DNA from: Fuerstiella sp. | GTDB taxonomy: Bacteria > Planctomycetota > Planctomycetia > Planctomycetales > Planctomycetaceae | Reading direction: 5' to 3' | Assembly: GCA_029941865.1 (NCBI GenBank) | Contig: JAPYTO010000051.1 | Location: 1 to 32,831 of the forward strand | Length of the DNA stretch: 32,831 bases | In this document: positions 1-7,748 of the stretch, piece by piece | Layout: each line of letters begins with the position of its first letter | Numbering within the stretch: position 1 is the first letter of the stretch | The notes under the pieces: generated by a model | Told to the model about the DNA's origin: nothing | Database searches by the model: none | Seen by the model: the letters and a program-made list of their open reading frames with translations, nothing else | Position numbers and translations under genes: made by a program

Positions 1-59
1 TACTGAAATCTCACCGTTTCAACGACTCAGCCAACAACACCTGCGATTCACACCAAGCA

Positions 60-115
60 CGAAGCGCAAGCGAGTGAGTCTCGTGCGCTTGTAAAACTCA
101 CTTGCTGGCGCTGCG
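60..115. repeat. REP-like imperfect palindrome
   Basis: Two arms of 20 nt at 60-79 and 96-115 are inverted copies of one another with 17 of 20 positions matching, separated by 16 nt. It lies downstream of the PFOR beta gene, which ends at 284 on the minus strand, so it could fold in that transcript. The rest of 1-283 shows no coding region. Membership in a genome-wide repeat family is inferred from the palindromic layout only; only one copy is seen in this window. Confidence 0.5.
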
Positions 116-283
116 AGCTTGTATCGGGAACGGCAGACCCTCACGAGTGCTCACCAGCAGAGTTGGTATTCTACGATCGGAAATGAGCTGATGGCGCCCG
201 AATCGTGCGTTGGGTACGCAGAGCCATCGACAGCGTTGGGATCTAAGGAAAGTCCCTGAAACGGGCCGACGATACCGAACTGA

Positions 284-1930
284 TCAGATGATGCCGGCCA
301 GTTCCTGCAACTGATGCCAGTTTTCGAGCCGGTCCTGCCTTGCTGTCCTGAGGACTTCGGACTCGTGGCCGTCCTTGTCGAAGTGTTTCGAAAATCGGCC
401 CTCGCTGCGGCAGAAGTCGATGAAGTCGACGGTTTCCTTCGTCTTTGGATTATGCCACCAGTCCTCCTTCACCGAAGGATTACCCTGCAGCGACAGACGC
501 GTTTTGATGGTGTCGCCTTTGCGAGGATCGTGGATCAGCAGCGGGAATGCGCGGGTGTCGACTGCCAGCCGAGCCTGGTCGAAGGCCATGTTGTCCGCGA
601 CGCCGTGTTCCGGCTGGCACGTTGTGTAACAGTTGATGACGGCCGGTCCATCAAATTCCAGGGCACCAATGACGGACTTGTAAAAGTGATTGGTATGAGC
701 ACAGGTTGTCTGAGCGACGTAGGTCCGGGGATGCATCATACAGATCTGAGCAATTTCCTTGCGGCGTTCCTGCTTGCCCTGGAACTCCTTGCCGTGAATA
801 CTCATTTTTGCGTTCTGGCCGGTGTACGTGGCCGTGGACGCCTGTCCGCCGGTGTTGGAATAGACCTGTGTATCCAGCACAAGTACGTTGACGTTCATGC
901 CGGATGCCAGCAGCCGCGACAGTGCCTGGAAGCCGATATCGAACATTGCTCCGTCTCCGCCGATACACCACAGCGGCTTGTCCGCCCACCCCTTCTGATT
1001 CCAGCGCGAGCGCACACCCATCGCATCAGCGGGAGCATTTTCGAACAGCGAATTCGTCCATGGGACAAGGTATGGATTGTACGGATAGGTCGAAGTGTAG
1101 ACAGTGTTGCAACCAGTGGCCGCGATGATGCCCCATTGGTCGCCGTGTTTGGCTCCTGTTGCCGCGCACATCATGCGGAGTGCCGTCCCTTCCCCACAAC
1201 CCGCACATGATCCCGCTCCACCGACATAGACGTGAGTCTTTTCCTTGAGCATCATGTCGATCAGCAGGTTGTCGTTGACGTACCGCTCATCCGTGGGACC
1301 AAATTCCTTGAAGAAGCGATGACTCTTGCGGATGGACTCCATCGTCTGTTCTGACTTGGGAATCATCTTCAGCGCCAGGTCATCGCAGACAGTCACACAC
1401 TCAGCGCAACCTTTGCACTTGCTGGGGTCGATAATAATCCCAAACCGGCCGCCTTCCTTGCCCTTCTTTTTCGGACCGTCGTAGTACTTACGAGTCTTCG
1501 ACCACTGGGCCTCGAACATCGCGCGGTCCTTCTCGTCGTCGATGTTTTGCAGCTTCGTCTGAAAGTCTGACTCCGCCAGCACCTTGCCCAGGATTGCTGT
1601 ATCGGGACACTGAGTCACGCAGTCCATGCAGCCTGTGCAGTTGTCAGTAATGTACTCGGGGATTTCCGGTGCGATATAACTGAAATCTCGCAACGTTGCG
1701 GTCCCGGCCGGGACGATGGATCTCGCGACTTCCAGGTCGGCTGGCAGATCCTTGGGGCCTGATCCCGCTTCGTAGCTGCGAATGATCCTGTCGTTGAAGT
1801 CGGCCACGTCCAGAATGGGCAGCAAAGCTTCCTTGTACGGCGCATCCGTGAGCGTGCCGTACGAATTGTTGTTAAAGGGATCTCGGTCGCTTGCCTCGTT
1901 CATTGAGTCTGTTGATTCGACGGTTGCCAT
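284..1930 (-). CDS. Pyruvate/2-oxoacid:ferredoxin oxidoreductase, ferredoxin + TPP-binding (beta) part
   Basis: 548 residues matching the C-terminal part of single-chain PFOR (NifJ): a two-cluster ferredoxin domain followed by the thiamine-diphosphate domain. Seen: first 4Fe-4S motif with Cys 98, 101, 104 and 108; second with Cys 172, 175, 178 and 182; proximal-cluster cysteines at 242, 245 and 274; and the TPP/Mg site starting with GDGAMFDIG near 325 and continuing to YSNTGGQAS. In this family the protein decarboxylates pyruvate (or a related 2-oxoacid) with CoA to acyl-CoA and passes electrons to ferredoxin in the cytoplasm. It lies 96 nt downstream of the alpha/gamma gene on the same strand, so the two are probably co-transcribed. 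The start follows a GAGAG ribosome site. Substrate choice cannot be settled from sequence; pyruvate is most likely. Confidence 0.93.
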   Translation of the reverse strand: MATVESTDSMNEASDRDPFNNNSYGTLTDAPYKEALLPILDVADFNDRIIRSYEAGSGPKDLPADLEVARSIVPAGTATLRDFSYIAPEIPEYITDNCTGCMDCVTQCPDTAILGKVLAESDFQTKLQNIDDEKDRAMFEAQWSKTRKYYDGPKKKGKEGGRFGIIIDPSKCKGCAECVTVCDDLALKMIPKSEQTMESIRKSHRFFKEFGPTDERYVNDNLLIDMMLKEKTHVYVGGAGSCAGCGEGTALRMMCAATGAKHGDQWGIIAATGCNTVYTSTYPYNPYLVPWTNSLFENAPADAMGVRSRWNQKGWADKPLWCIGGDGAMFDIGFQALSRLLASGMNVNVLVLDTQVYSNTGGQASTATYTGQNAKMSIHGKEFQGKQERRKEIAQICMMHPRTYVAQTTCAHTNHFYKSVIGALEFDGPAVINCYTTCQPEHGVADNMAFDQARLAVDTRAFPLLIHDPRKGDTIKTRLSLQGNPSVKEDWWHNPKTKETVDFIDFCRSEGRFSKHFDKDGHESEVLRTARQDRLENWHQLQELAGII

Positions 1931-2026
1931 GATTCTCTCGCTGATTGTTGGTTACAATGAAAGGTCGTTGGGGCCCGGGACCTGCGGTGAAGCAGGGTTG
2001 CTACGTGTTTCGCGTAAGAACGACGC

Positions 2027-4027
2027 TTAACTTTCTGCCTTGCCGTTTCCGTTGCCGATGATCTCGACAGAAATTTCCTGCATTTCGCTGTAGCCACGTT
2101 TTACGCACGTCAGGTTATCCTGCACCACCTGCTCACCACGTTTGCCAAAGTATTTCCGCAGCGCTTTTTCGACTCCTTCGTAGACTTCCTGTTCAGACAT
2201 TTCACTCTGCTCGGCATACGGCGTCAGCTTGAGGAATCCTCCCAGCAGGACGATGCCCTGCATGCGCATCTCCAGGTCCGCCACCGAAGCGACTTCTCTG
2301 GCAATCTTGACCATGTCCGTGAAATAGACACGCAGTCTCTTTTCCCGAATGCTTTGTTTGTGGTGCGCCGGAATTCGCTGCCACACCTCTGCAGGCTCGG
2401 CAAACGGACTCTGCATGAAGATCGCTCCGCCGTCGATCATCCCCTTCAGCGGATTACCGCTTAAAAGTGCCGTCGTATCGTTGAGCACGACAAGGTCGAC
2501 GTGTTCGAGTTCCGCGTGAGAGTAGATATGTGAATCTGCAATGGTCAGATAGTACGTGGTTGGCAGCCCCTTCTTTTCCGACCCGTATTTGGGATACGCC
2601 TGTACGTCCTTGCCAAACACCTGTCCGCTGATGGTCGCGATAACTTTGTTGGTGGTGACTGAGCCGAATCCTCCCACAGAATGTCCGCGCATCGAAAACG
2701 CACCTTGAGGCCGCAAATCGGGATCCACCTCCGGTTGCAGCGCCAACGGATGCGGGACTCCGACACAGAAGTAATCCTGACCGTCGTCGACCATGTTCCT
2801 GAAGGCGGCGATGATGTCGCCAGGACGGACGTCGCGGCTGCCGAGTCCCGCAGCGCCGTGATAGATTCGGGGGATGTTTTTGATGCGTTCTATTCCTGCC
2901 TGACCGTTGGCCGCGTCACAGAAAGCCGCTTTGATCTCCCGTGTCAGATGATTTCCGGTGGTGGACAGCGGGTCGTCCATTCGCTCGAGCACGGTGACTG
3001 CCGCGCAGTCTTTCAGAGCATTGATGATCTGCAGTGCCGGGAACGGACGAAAGCAGTGAATATTGAGACAACCAGCGGCGATGCCCATTTCGTCGCGGAG
3101 GTAGTCGACGGTGATTTGTGCGGTTTCCATGTAGCTGCCGAGGCCGACAATGATGTACTCGGCATCTTCGCAGCGGTATGCGTCAACGAATCCGTATTTG
3201 CGACCTGTCTTGCGGTAGAACTCGTCAAAGGCTTCCTGCAGAGCAGGTTCCACAAAGTCGTAATACCCGCGTTGGGCAATCTTGCCCTTCATGTAGGAAT
3301 CCTGATTCTGCACGACTCCGGACATGACAGGGTTGCCCGGATCCATCAGGTTCAACAAATGTTCTTCCGGACGGCCCACGAATTCCTTCATGAATTCAGG
3401 CTCCAGCAACCTGACGGATTCGACCGTGTGCGTGGTGAGGAATCCGTCCTGCACGTTCAGGAAAGGAGTCGACGAAGCTTCGGCGGCGCGGCGGGAAATC
3501 AGGCACAGGTCGCCGGCTTCCTGCGCATTACGGGCGAACAACACACCCCAACCGCAGTCAGCAACACTCATCACATCGTCGTGGCCAGCGTGAACATTGA
3601 GACTGTGGCTTGTCAGAGCGCGAGCGCCGATGTTGAACACCACCCCCAGCCGTTTACCAGAGATCGTGTACAGCACCTCCTTCATCAGGACCAGGCCCTG
3701 ACCCGATGTAAAGTTGGTCACGCGCCCGCCAGCCGCCGCGAATCCTTCACAAAACGTGGCCGCTGAATGTTCGCTCTCGGGTTCGACAAACACCAGCTTG
3801 TCGCCCCACAAATTGGGTATCCCGTTCATCATCGCGGCGTTGAATCCGCTGCCCATCGTTGTGGAACTGGTGATCGGAAATGCGCCGGATCCCTGGCTGA
3901 TGCGTGTTTCCACCCACACGACGGCCTCCGCGCCGTCGCAGGTTGTCGGTATACCCGGAAACTGGAATTTCCGTCTGACCAGTTCCTCGACAGGAACCGG
4001 GGGATTCTTATCCAGCGCGGTCGCCAT
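2027..4027 (-). CDS. Pyruvate/2-oxoacid:ferredoxin oxidoreductase, alpha + gamma part
   Basis: 666 residues corresponding to the N-terminal domains of PFOR: the pyrimidine-binding alpha domain (ITSSTTMGSGF near the start; FTSGQGLVLM), the transketolase C-terminal-like domain, then the gamma domain (SVGGFGSVTTNKV onward, roughly residues 440-640). Together with the following beta gene the total is about 1,214 residues, close to a single-chain NifJ of about 1,200, so the enzyme looks like a NifJ cut in two between gamma and ferredoxin domains. A GGAGAG ribosome site sits 5 nt before the ATG. It is first in the minus-strand operon and is transcribed divergently from the small HTH genes. No lesions are seen. 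Confidence 0.93.
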   Translation of the reverse strand: MATALDKNPPVPVEELVRRKFQFPGIPTTCDGAEAVVWVETRISQGSGAFPITSSTTMGSGFNAAMMNGIPNLWGDKLVFVEPESEHSAATFCEGFAAAGGRVTNFTSGQGLVLMKEVLYTISGKRLGVVFNIGARALTSHSLNVHAGHDDVMSVADCGWGVLFARNAQEAGDLCLISRRAAEASSTPFLNVQDGFLTTHTVESVRLLEPEFMKEFVGRPEEHLLNLMDPGNPVMSGVVQNQDSYMKGKIAQRGYYDFVEPALQEAFDEFYRKTGRKYGFVDAYRCEDAEYIIVGLGSYMETAQITVDYLRDEMGIAAGCLNIHCFRPFPALQIINALKDCAAVTVLERMDDPLSTTGNHLTREIKAAFCDAANGQAGIERIKNIPRIYHGAAGLGSRDVRPGDIIAAFRNMVDDGQDYFCVGVPHPLALQPEVDPDLRPQGAFSMRGHSVGGFGSVTTNKVIATISGQVFGKDVQAYPKYGSEKKGLPTTYYLTIADSHIYSHAELEHVDLVVLNDTTALLSGNPLKGMIDGGAIFMQSPFAEPAEVWQRIPAHHKQSIREKRLRVYFTDMVKIAREVASVADLEMRMQGIVLLGGFLKLTPYAEQSEMSEQEVYEGVEKALRKYFGKRGEQVVQDNLTCVKRGYSEMQEISVEIIGNGNGKAES

Positions 4028-4213
4028 TGTACTCTCTCCAGCAGACGAGAAGTCCCCGCAGACAGGCTCCAGAGTGGAGCGCCCAGGCTTCCCAATTCAG
4101 TGTTCGTCAACGTTCTTCTTCGTCGTTCGTGACTTACGATCAACTATGATTAAACGTGCCAACATACTCCGAGTTACCAGGAGAACACCGGCATCGTCGA
4201 AGACCACCTTGAT

Positions 4214-4236
4214 TGAGCGATGAAAAGAATCGCTCA
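4214..4236. promoter_or_regulatory. Perfect 8-bp dyad in the divergent promoter region
   Basis: TGAGCGAT at 4214-4221 and its exact reverse complement at 4229-4236 are separated by 7 nt. It lies in the 386-nt gap (4028-4413) between the divergently transcribed PFOR operon and the first HTH gene, where an operator would be expected. A second, 5-bp dyad (TATTC...GAATA) is at 4352-4365 and may overlap a -10-like sequence. No other gene is visible in this gap. Function as an operator is inference. Confidence 0.35.
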
Positions 4237-4413
4237 GGAAAGGGTCGATTTTTCACTGTACCAGTCCAACACGCGAAAAGAAAGCAGCCAGCCGAAAAGA
4301 CGCCTGGTGGGAGAGCCGTCAATTACAGGTAAGGGCCAACATTCGCGGTATTATTCGATAGAATAGGTAGGTGAACGAATCGGCACAGGATTTTGAAACC
4401 AAGGAAACAAACG

Positions 4414-4656
4414 GTGAAGACAGTGGATGTGTTATTTGAAGAATCAGGCCTCTGGATCGAAGATGTTGCAGAGCGTTCAAAGCTTGCAGAAGAACGCGTC
4501 GAGGCCATCGCGCTGGGGCGCTGGACACCTAGTCCCGACGAACGAATTCGCATCGCGCAGGCATTGTCGGTATCCGTGGACGAAGTCAGTTGGGGGCATA
4601 CAATGGATCCCCGCAACTTGCGGTACCGCCGCTTTGGACTGAAAGAGGATTTTTGA
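4414..4656 (+). CDS. Small helix-turn-helix protein (GRWTPSP family), copy 1
   Basis: 80 residues from a GTG start at 4414, chosen because it sits 8 nt after an AGGA site and aligns with the start of the next gene; an in-frame TTG at 4393 would add seven residues. The body resembles an XRE/Cro-type HTH: amphipathic helices, then LGRWTPSPDER and a conserved SWGH, ending in a basic-aromatic tail (RNLRYRRFGL). It shares LGRWTPSP.ER..IA and the WGH motif with the gene 81 nt downstream, so the pair arose by tandem duplication. Probably a DNA-binding regulator; target unknown. Its position just before the metal-efflux genes, and divergent to the PFOR operon, makes either a candidate target. Confidence 0.7.
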   Translation: MKTVDVLFEESGLWIEDVAERSKLAEERVEAIALGRWTPSPDERIRIAQALSVSVDEVSWGHTMDPRNLRYRRFGLKEDF

Positions 4657-4737
4657 TGCAGCATGACGGCAGCAGGTTGCAGCTGCCGCTCAGAAACCGG
4701 TGGCCCGCTTGTGTTGATCACTCATGAGGAGGAGGAG

Positions 4738-4968
4738 ATGGCGAACAACGTTTATGACCTCTGCCACTTACACGGCATGAACGTCGAGGAACTGAGCGAG
4801 CGATGCGGGTTAAGTCACGACCGCATTATGGCGATCGTCCTCGGTCGCTGGACACCCAGCCCGAGCGAACGCACGAGCATCGCGGATGTGTTTGAAGTTG
4901 CACCAAACACCATCGCGTGGGGACACAAAACGCCTATCCAGCACCTGTATGGCCACGGCCCAGGCTAG
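4738..4968 (+). CDS. Small helix-turn-helix protein (GRWTPSP family), copy 2
   Basis: 76 residues. The ATG at 4738 is preceded by a strong purine-rich ribosome site (GAGGAGGAG), favouring it over the upstream in-frame ATG at 4663. It carries the same HTH core as its neighbour (LGRWTPSPSER, then AWGH) but a different C-terminal tail (HLYGHGPG instead of RYRRFGL). The second recognition-helix region differs (SHDRIMAIV against AEERVEAIA), so the two may see different DNA or form a heterodimer. No enzymatic motifs. Assignment as a DNA-binding regulator rests on the HTH-like pattern. Confidence 0.75.
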   Translation: MANNVYDLCHLHGMNVEELSERCGLSHDRIMAIVLGRWTPSPSERTSIADVFEVAPNTIAWGHKTPIQHLYGHGPG

Positions 4969-5004
4969 TGCATTGTCACAGTTGAATCTTCGGGTTGCAG
5001 ATTC

Positions 5005-5070
5005 GTGGCGTAAGCTTCCAGCTTGCGATTCATCAGGAGAAACACACGGCAAGCAGGATGCTTACCCCAC
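5005..5070. repeat. REP-like palindrome at the 5' break of the TolC remnant
   Basis: Arms of 22 nt at 5005-5026 and 5049-5070 are inverted copies with 19 of 22 matches and a 22-nt loop. Recognisable TolC-like coding sequence starts immediately after the right arm and nothing TolC-like lies before it, so the element marks where the gene is broken. It may have inserted there or been brought in by a deletion. Confidence 0.6.
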
Positions 5071-5674
5071 TTTTTGACAGTGACAAAGCACCAGGCTTTG
5101 GTCACGACGACTCAACTGGTGACGAGTTTGCGAATGTACAGTTGAGTCTTTCCCTGCCGGTTCACAATACGAATCAGGGCAACATACGTTCGGCTTATGC
5201 GGAGTACTGCGAAGCAACTCAGAACGTGGAGCGAATTGACCTGAGTATTCGCCGCGATCCGGCCCGCATAATGCGTGAGTATCAGGTGGCGGAAGCGACC
5301 GTCCCGCAATACGAACAGACAATTCTTCCCAAAGCCAAAGAAGCCTGCGATCTGATGCAGGATGCCCGAGACGCAGGAGAATTCGATTTTCTGCGGATTC
5401 TGACAGCCCGACGGGCTTATTTTGATGCCAACATCAAATATGTCGTGGCGTTGAGGCAACTGGCACAGGCCAACGCGAAAATTGACGGATGTTGCTAACT
5501 GGCGGACTCTTAAATGTCGCTTCCTATGATGGCGACGACAGTCTTCGAGGTCAGGCACTCAGCGGACAGCAAAATGCCCGGAAATACGCCGCTTACGCTG
5601 CGTTTGATGTTGTACTTGAAGAAGTCAAATTGACCGAAGCGGAAAAACGACCTATATTCACCGGTAGATTCTGA
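5071..5674 (+). pseudogene. TolC/CzcC-like outer-membrane efflux protein, C-terminal remnant
   Basis: The reading frame through 5498 encodes the last part of a TolC-family protein: a beta-strand segment [11 protein letters not shown] followed by NQGNI and long alpha-helical stretches, as in CzcC/CusC. The N-terminal two-thirds is absent. At about 5487-5491 one base appears to be missing: the frame closes as KIDGCC-stop, while the +1 frame continues with LLTGGL and GDDSLRGQALSGQ, the expected C-terminus. So the gene is truncated at its 5' end and frameshifted near its 3' end. It precedes the membrane fusion and RND genes, the normal place for the outer-membrane component of a heavy-metal tripartite pump. 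Confidence 0.75.
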
Positions 5675-5699
5675 GTCCAACGACGTATTCTTTGATGTC

Positions 5700-6122
5700 A
5701 TGAACCGAGCCGTCTCCACAATTCTGATTCCTCTCTTGCTGGTGAGCCAGGGCCTGTTCTCTGTCCCTCATTCGCACGCGGGGACGTCAGTTGCTGAGCC
5801 GGATGGACATGCTGCTCGCCCGCACGTGCATCTTTTCGGTGCCGACCATCATCATGGTCATCACGAAGACGAGGAATCACCGTCGGTACCAACCGAGCAG
5901 GTTCCCGATCACGATTCCGATGCGGTTTACACCGGTGGTGTCCAGCTATTGAACGACTGCAAGGTCGCAAAAGTCGCTAAGGCTGGATTGCTGGCCGTCT
6001 ACATGAATTGCGACGAATCGGCAACTGTTGCGGTGTCCCGGCTTTGCACTCGGCACCACCCGCCGCCCATTCTGCGCCCGAAATTCGCGCTGTATATGCA
6101 GCTACTCTCGATTCGCTGCTAA
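5700..6122 (+). CDS. His-rich exported protein of the metal-efflux locus
   Basis: 140 residues starting with a hydrophobic signal sequence (about residues 1-27, ending near SHA). The middle is rich in His and acidic residues, including PHVHLF and HHHGHHEDEE, typical of periplasmic metal buffering or binding. The C-terminal third has a few Cys residues and another His cluster (RHHPP) but no recognised domain. It lies 25 nt after the TolC remnant and 206 nt before the membrane fusion gene, in the same direction. A role in binding the effluxed cation is inferred from composition and context; it may equally be a sensor or a poorly conserved accessory protein. Confidence 0.65.
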   Translation: MNRAVSTILIPLLLVSQGLFSVPHSHAGTSVAEPDGHAARPHVHLFGADHHHGHHEDEESPSVPTEQVPDHDSDAVYTGGVQLLNDCKVAKVAKAGLLAVYMNCDESATVAVSRLCTRHHPPPILRPKFALYMQLLSIRC

Positions 6123-6328
6123 CGCCGTCGCAGCCGTGTCTCCGGTCTCGTCCGTGATGACACCGGCTGATTGCTCACCGGCGTGCTTCATAGGTGTTCC
6201 ATCGCAACTCATTCGATGACGTTGCGAGAACTAGACCTCTGAAGCCTCTCATTCGACGATATCCGCGATCCGCCATTCCTGTTGGCGTGATCGCAATCCG
6301 TTGTCAGCGATTCCGAGGTCACATCATC

Positions 6329-7738
6329 ATGTACTTTCCAAAACCACTACGCCTGCTCGGCACAGTGGCCATCGTGGCGGCCGTTGCTGGAGCAGCATTT
6401 TTTACCCGCGATCGATGGGTGGCAATGTTCTCGTCGTCGGAGTCTGAATCGCACGTGGCAGATGCCGCACGGCCTGTCGAACAACCGAAAGTTCTGAAGC
6501 TCTCGCCGCAGGCCCGCAGGAACCTGAAATTGGTCGCAAAGCCAGCGAGACCGCAGACCTATTGGCGGACAATACAGGTTCCCGGTTCGATCGTTGACCG
6601 TCCCGGACGATCCGATCGAGGCGTCACATCACCTGCGGTTGGAGTCGTGTCAGAAATCCATGCGTTTCCCGGTGACACGGTGCGACCGGGCGACCGACTC
6701 TTCACTCTCAGACTGTTCAGCGAGTATCTGCAAAACACTCAGAAGGAACTTTTTCGTTCTACGAAAGAAGCACAGATCGCTCGCGAACAGTTGGCTCGGC
6801 TTAGTCCACTGGCAGACAGGGGTGGCATCTCAAAATCCAGGATCATCGAAGTTGAGAATCAGCTTCTTCGGCAGGAGGCTGTCATTCACGCCCATCGGCA
6901 GGACCTGTTGACGCGGGGACTGAGTCCGCAACAGATCGCCAACGTCGCCAACGGTCAGTTTGTGTCAACAGTCGACGTGGTTGCACCGCCTCGAATCAAG
7001 GAACGTGGGAAGCTCGTTACGATACGACAGGCATCCTTTCAGGAAGGCGCCGGCAGCGACGAGGTTTTTGCGTTTGAAGTTCAGGAACTCAATGCCGGAC
7101 TCGGGCAGCAGGTCCAGGCCGGGCAGTTGCTGATCACGCTGGCGAATCACAGTTCCCTTTATCTCGAAGGTCACGCCTTCAAACGGGAGGCACCGTTTCT
7201 GGAGAATGCTGCTCAGAACGGCTGGAAGATTTCCGTTGAGTTCTCTGAAGACGTACCGGAACATTGGCCGGGACTGGAACAGTCGTTTGAGATCCGATAC
7301 CTGTCCAATTCCATTGATGAACAAAGCCGTACGTTCGACTTTTTTATCCCGCTCGTAAACCAGTCGCGTTCTTACAAAAACAACGGCGAGACATTTGTGG
7401 TCTGGCGATTCAGACCGGGCCAGCGAGTGCGGCTGCATGTTCCCGTTGAAAAACTCAACGATGTGTTTGTTCTGCCGAGTGCCGCCATTGTTCGCGAGGG
7501 GCCGGAGGCGTACGTCTTTCAGCAGAACGGCGACCTGTTCAATCGGATTCCCGTACAGGTTCTGCACGAAGACCGTTTGAACATTGTTGTTGCCAATGAC
7601 GGCAGCGTCACGCCGGGTCTCTATCTCGCACAGAGTGCAGCAGCGTCACTCAACCGTGTTCTGAAAGCACAGGCTGCGAGCGGTATGCGTGCCGACGTAC
7701 ACGTTCACGCGGACGGTACCGTCCACGCATCTCATTGA
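6329..7738 (+). CDS. CzcB/CusB-like periplasmic adaptor (membrane fusion protein)
   Basis: 469 residues from the ATG at 6329, which follows a GAGG site at about 10 nt; a longer in-frame extension upstream lacks a membrane anchor and is rejected. A single transmembrane anchor spans about residues 7-26. Two lipoyl-like half motifs (VSEIHAFPGDTVRPGD near 106-121 and GLGQQVQAGQLL near 255) flank an alpha-helical hairpin at about 130-200, followed by beta-barrel and membrane-proximal domains. The tail is His-rich (VHVHADGTVHASH). This is the adaptor linking the RND pump to an outer-membrane channel. Its stop codon lies 10 nt before the pump start and overlaps the pump's ribosome site, indicating coupled translation. 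Confidence 0.9.
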   Translation: MYFPKPLRLLGTVAIVAAVAGAAFFTRDRWVAMFSSSESESHVADAARPVEQPKVLKLSPQARRNLKLVAKPARPQTYWRTIQVPGSIVDRPGRSDRGVTSPAVGVVSEIHAFPGDTVRPGDRLFTLRLFSEYLQNTQKELFRSTKEAQIAREQLARLSPLADRGGISKSRIIEVENQLLRQEAVIHAHRQDLLTRGLSPQQIANVANGQFVSTVDVVAPPRIKERGKLVTIRQASFQEGAGSDEVFAFEVQELNAGLGQQVQAGQLLITLANHSSLYLEGHAFKREAPFLENAAQNGWKISVEFSEDVPEHWPGLEQSFEIRYLSNSIDEQSRTFDFFIPLVNQSRSYKNNGETFVVWRFRPGQRVRLHVPVEKLNDVFVLPSAAIVREGPEAYVFQQNGDLFNRIPVQVLHEDRLNIVVANDGSVTPGLYLAQSAAASLNRVLKAQAASGMRADVHVHADGTVHASH

Positions 7739-7748
7739 GGACAGCACG

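Noticed and set aside
314..1210. Open plus-strand frame opposite the PFOR beta gene
   Set aside because: The minus strand encodes all expected Fe-S and TPP motifs here; the plus frame shows none.
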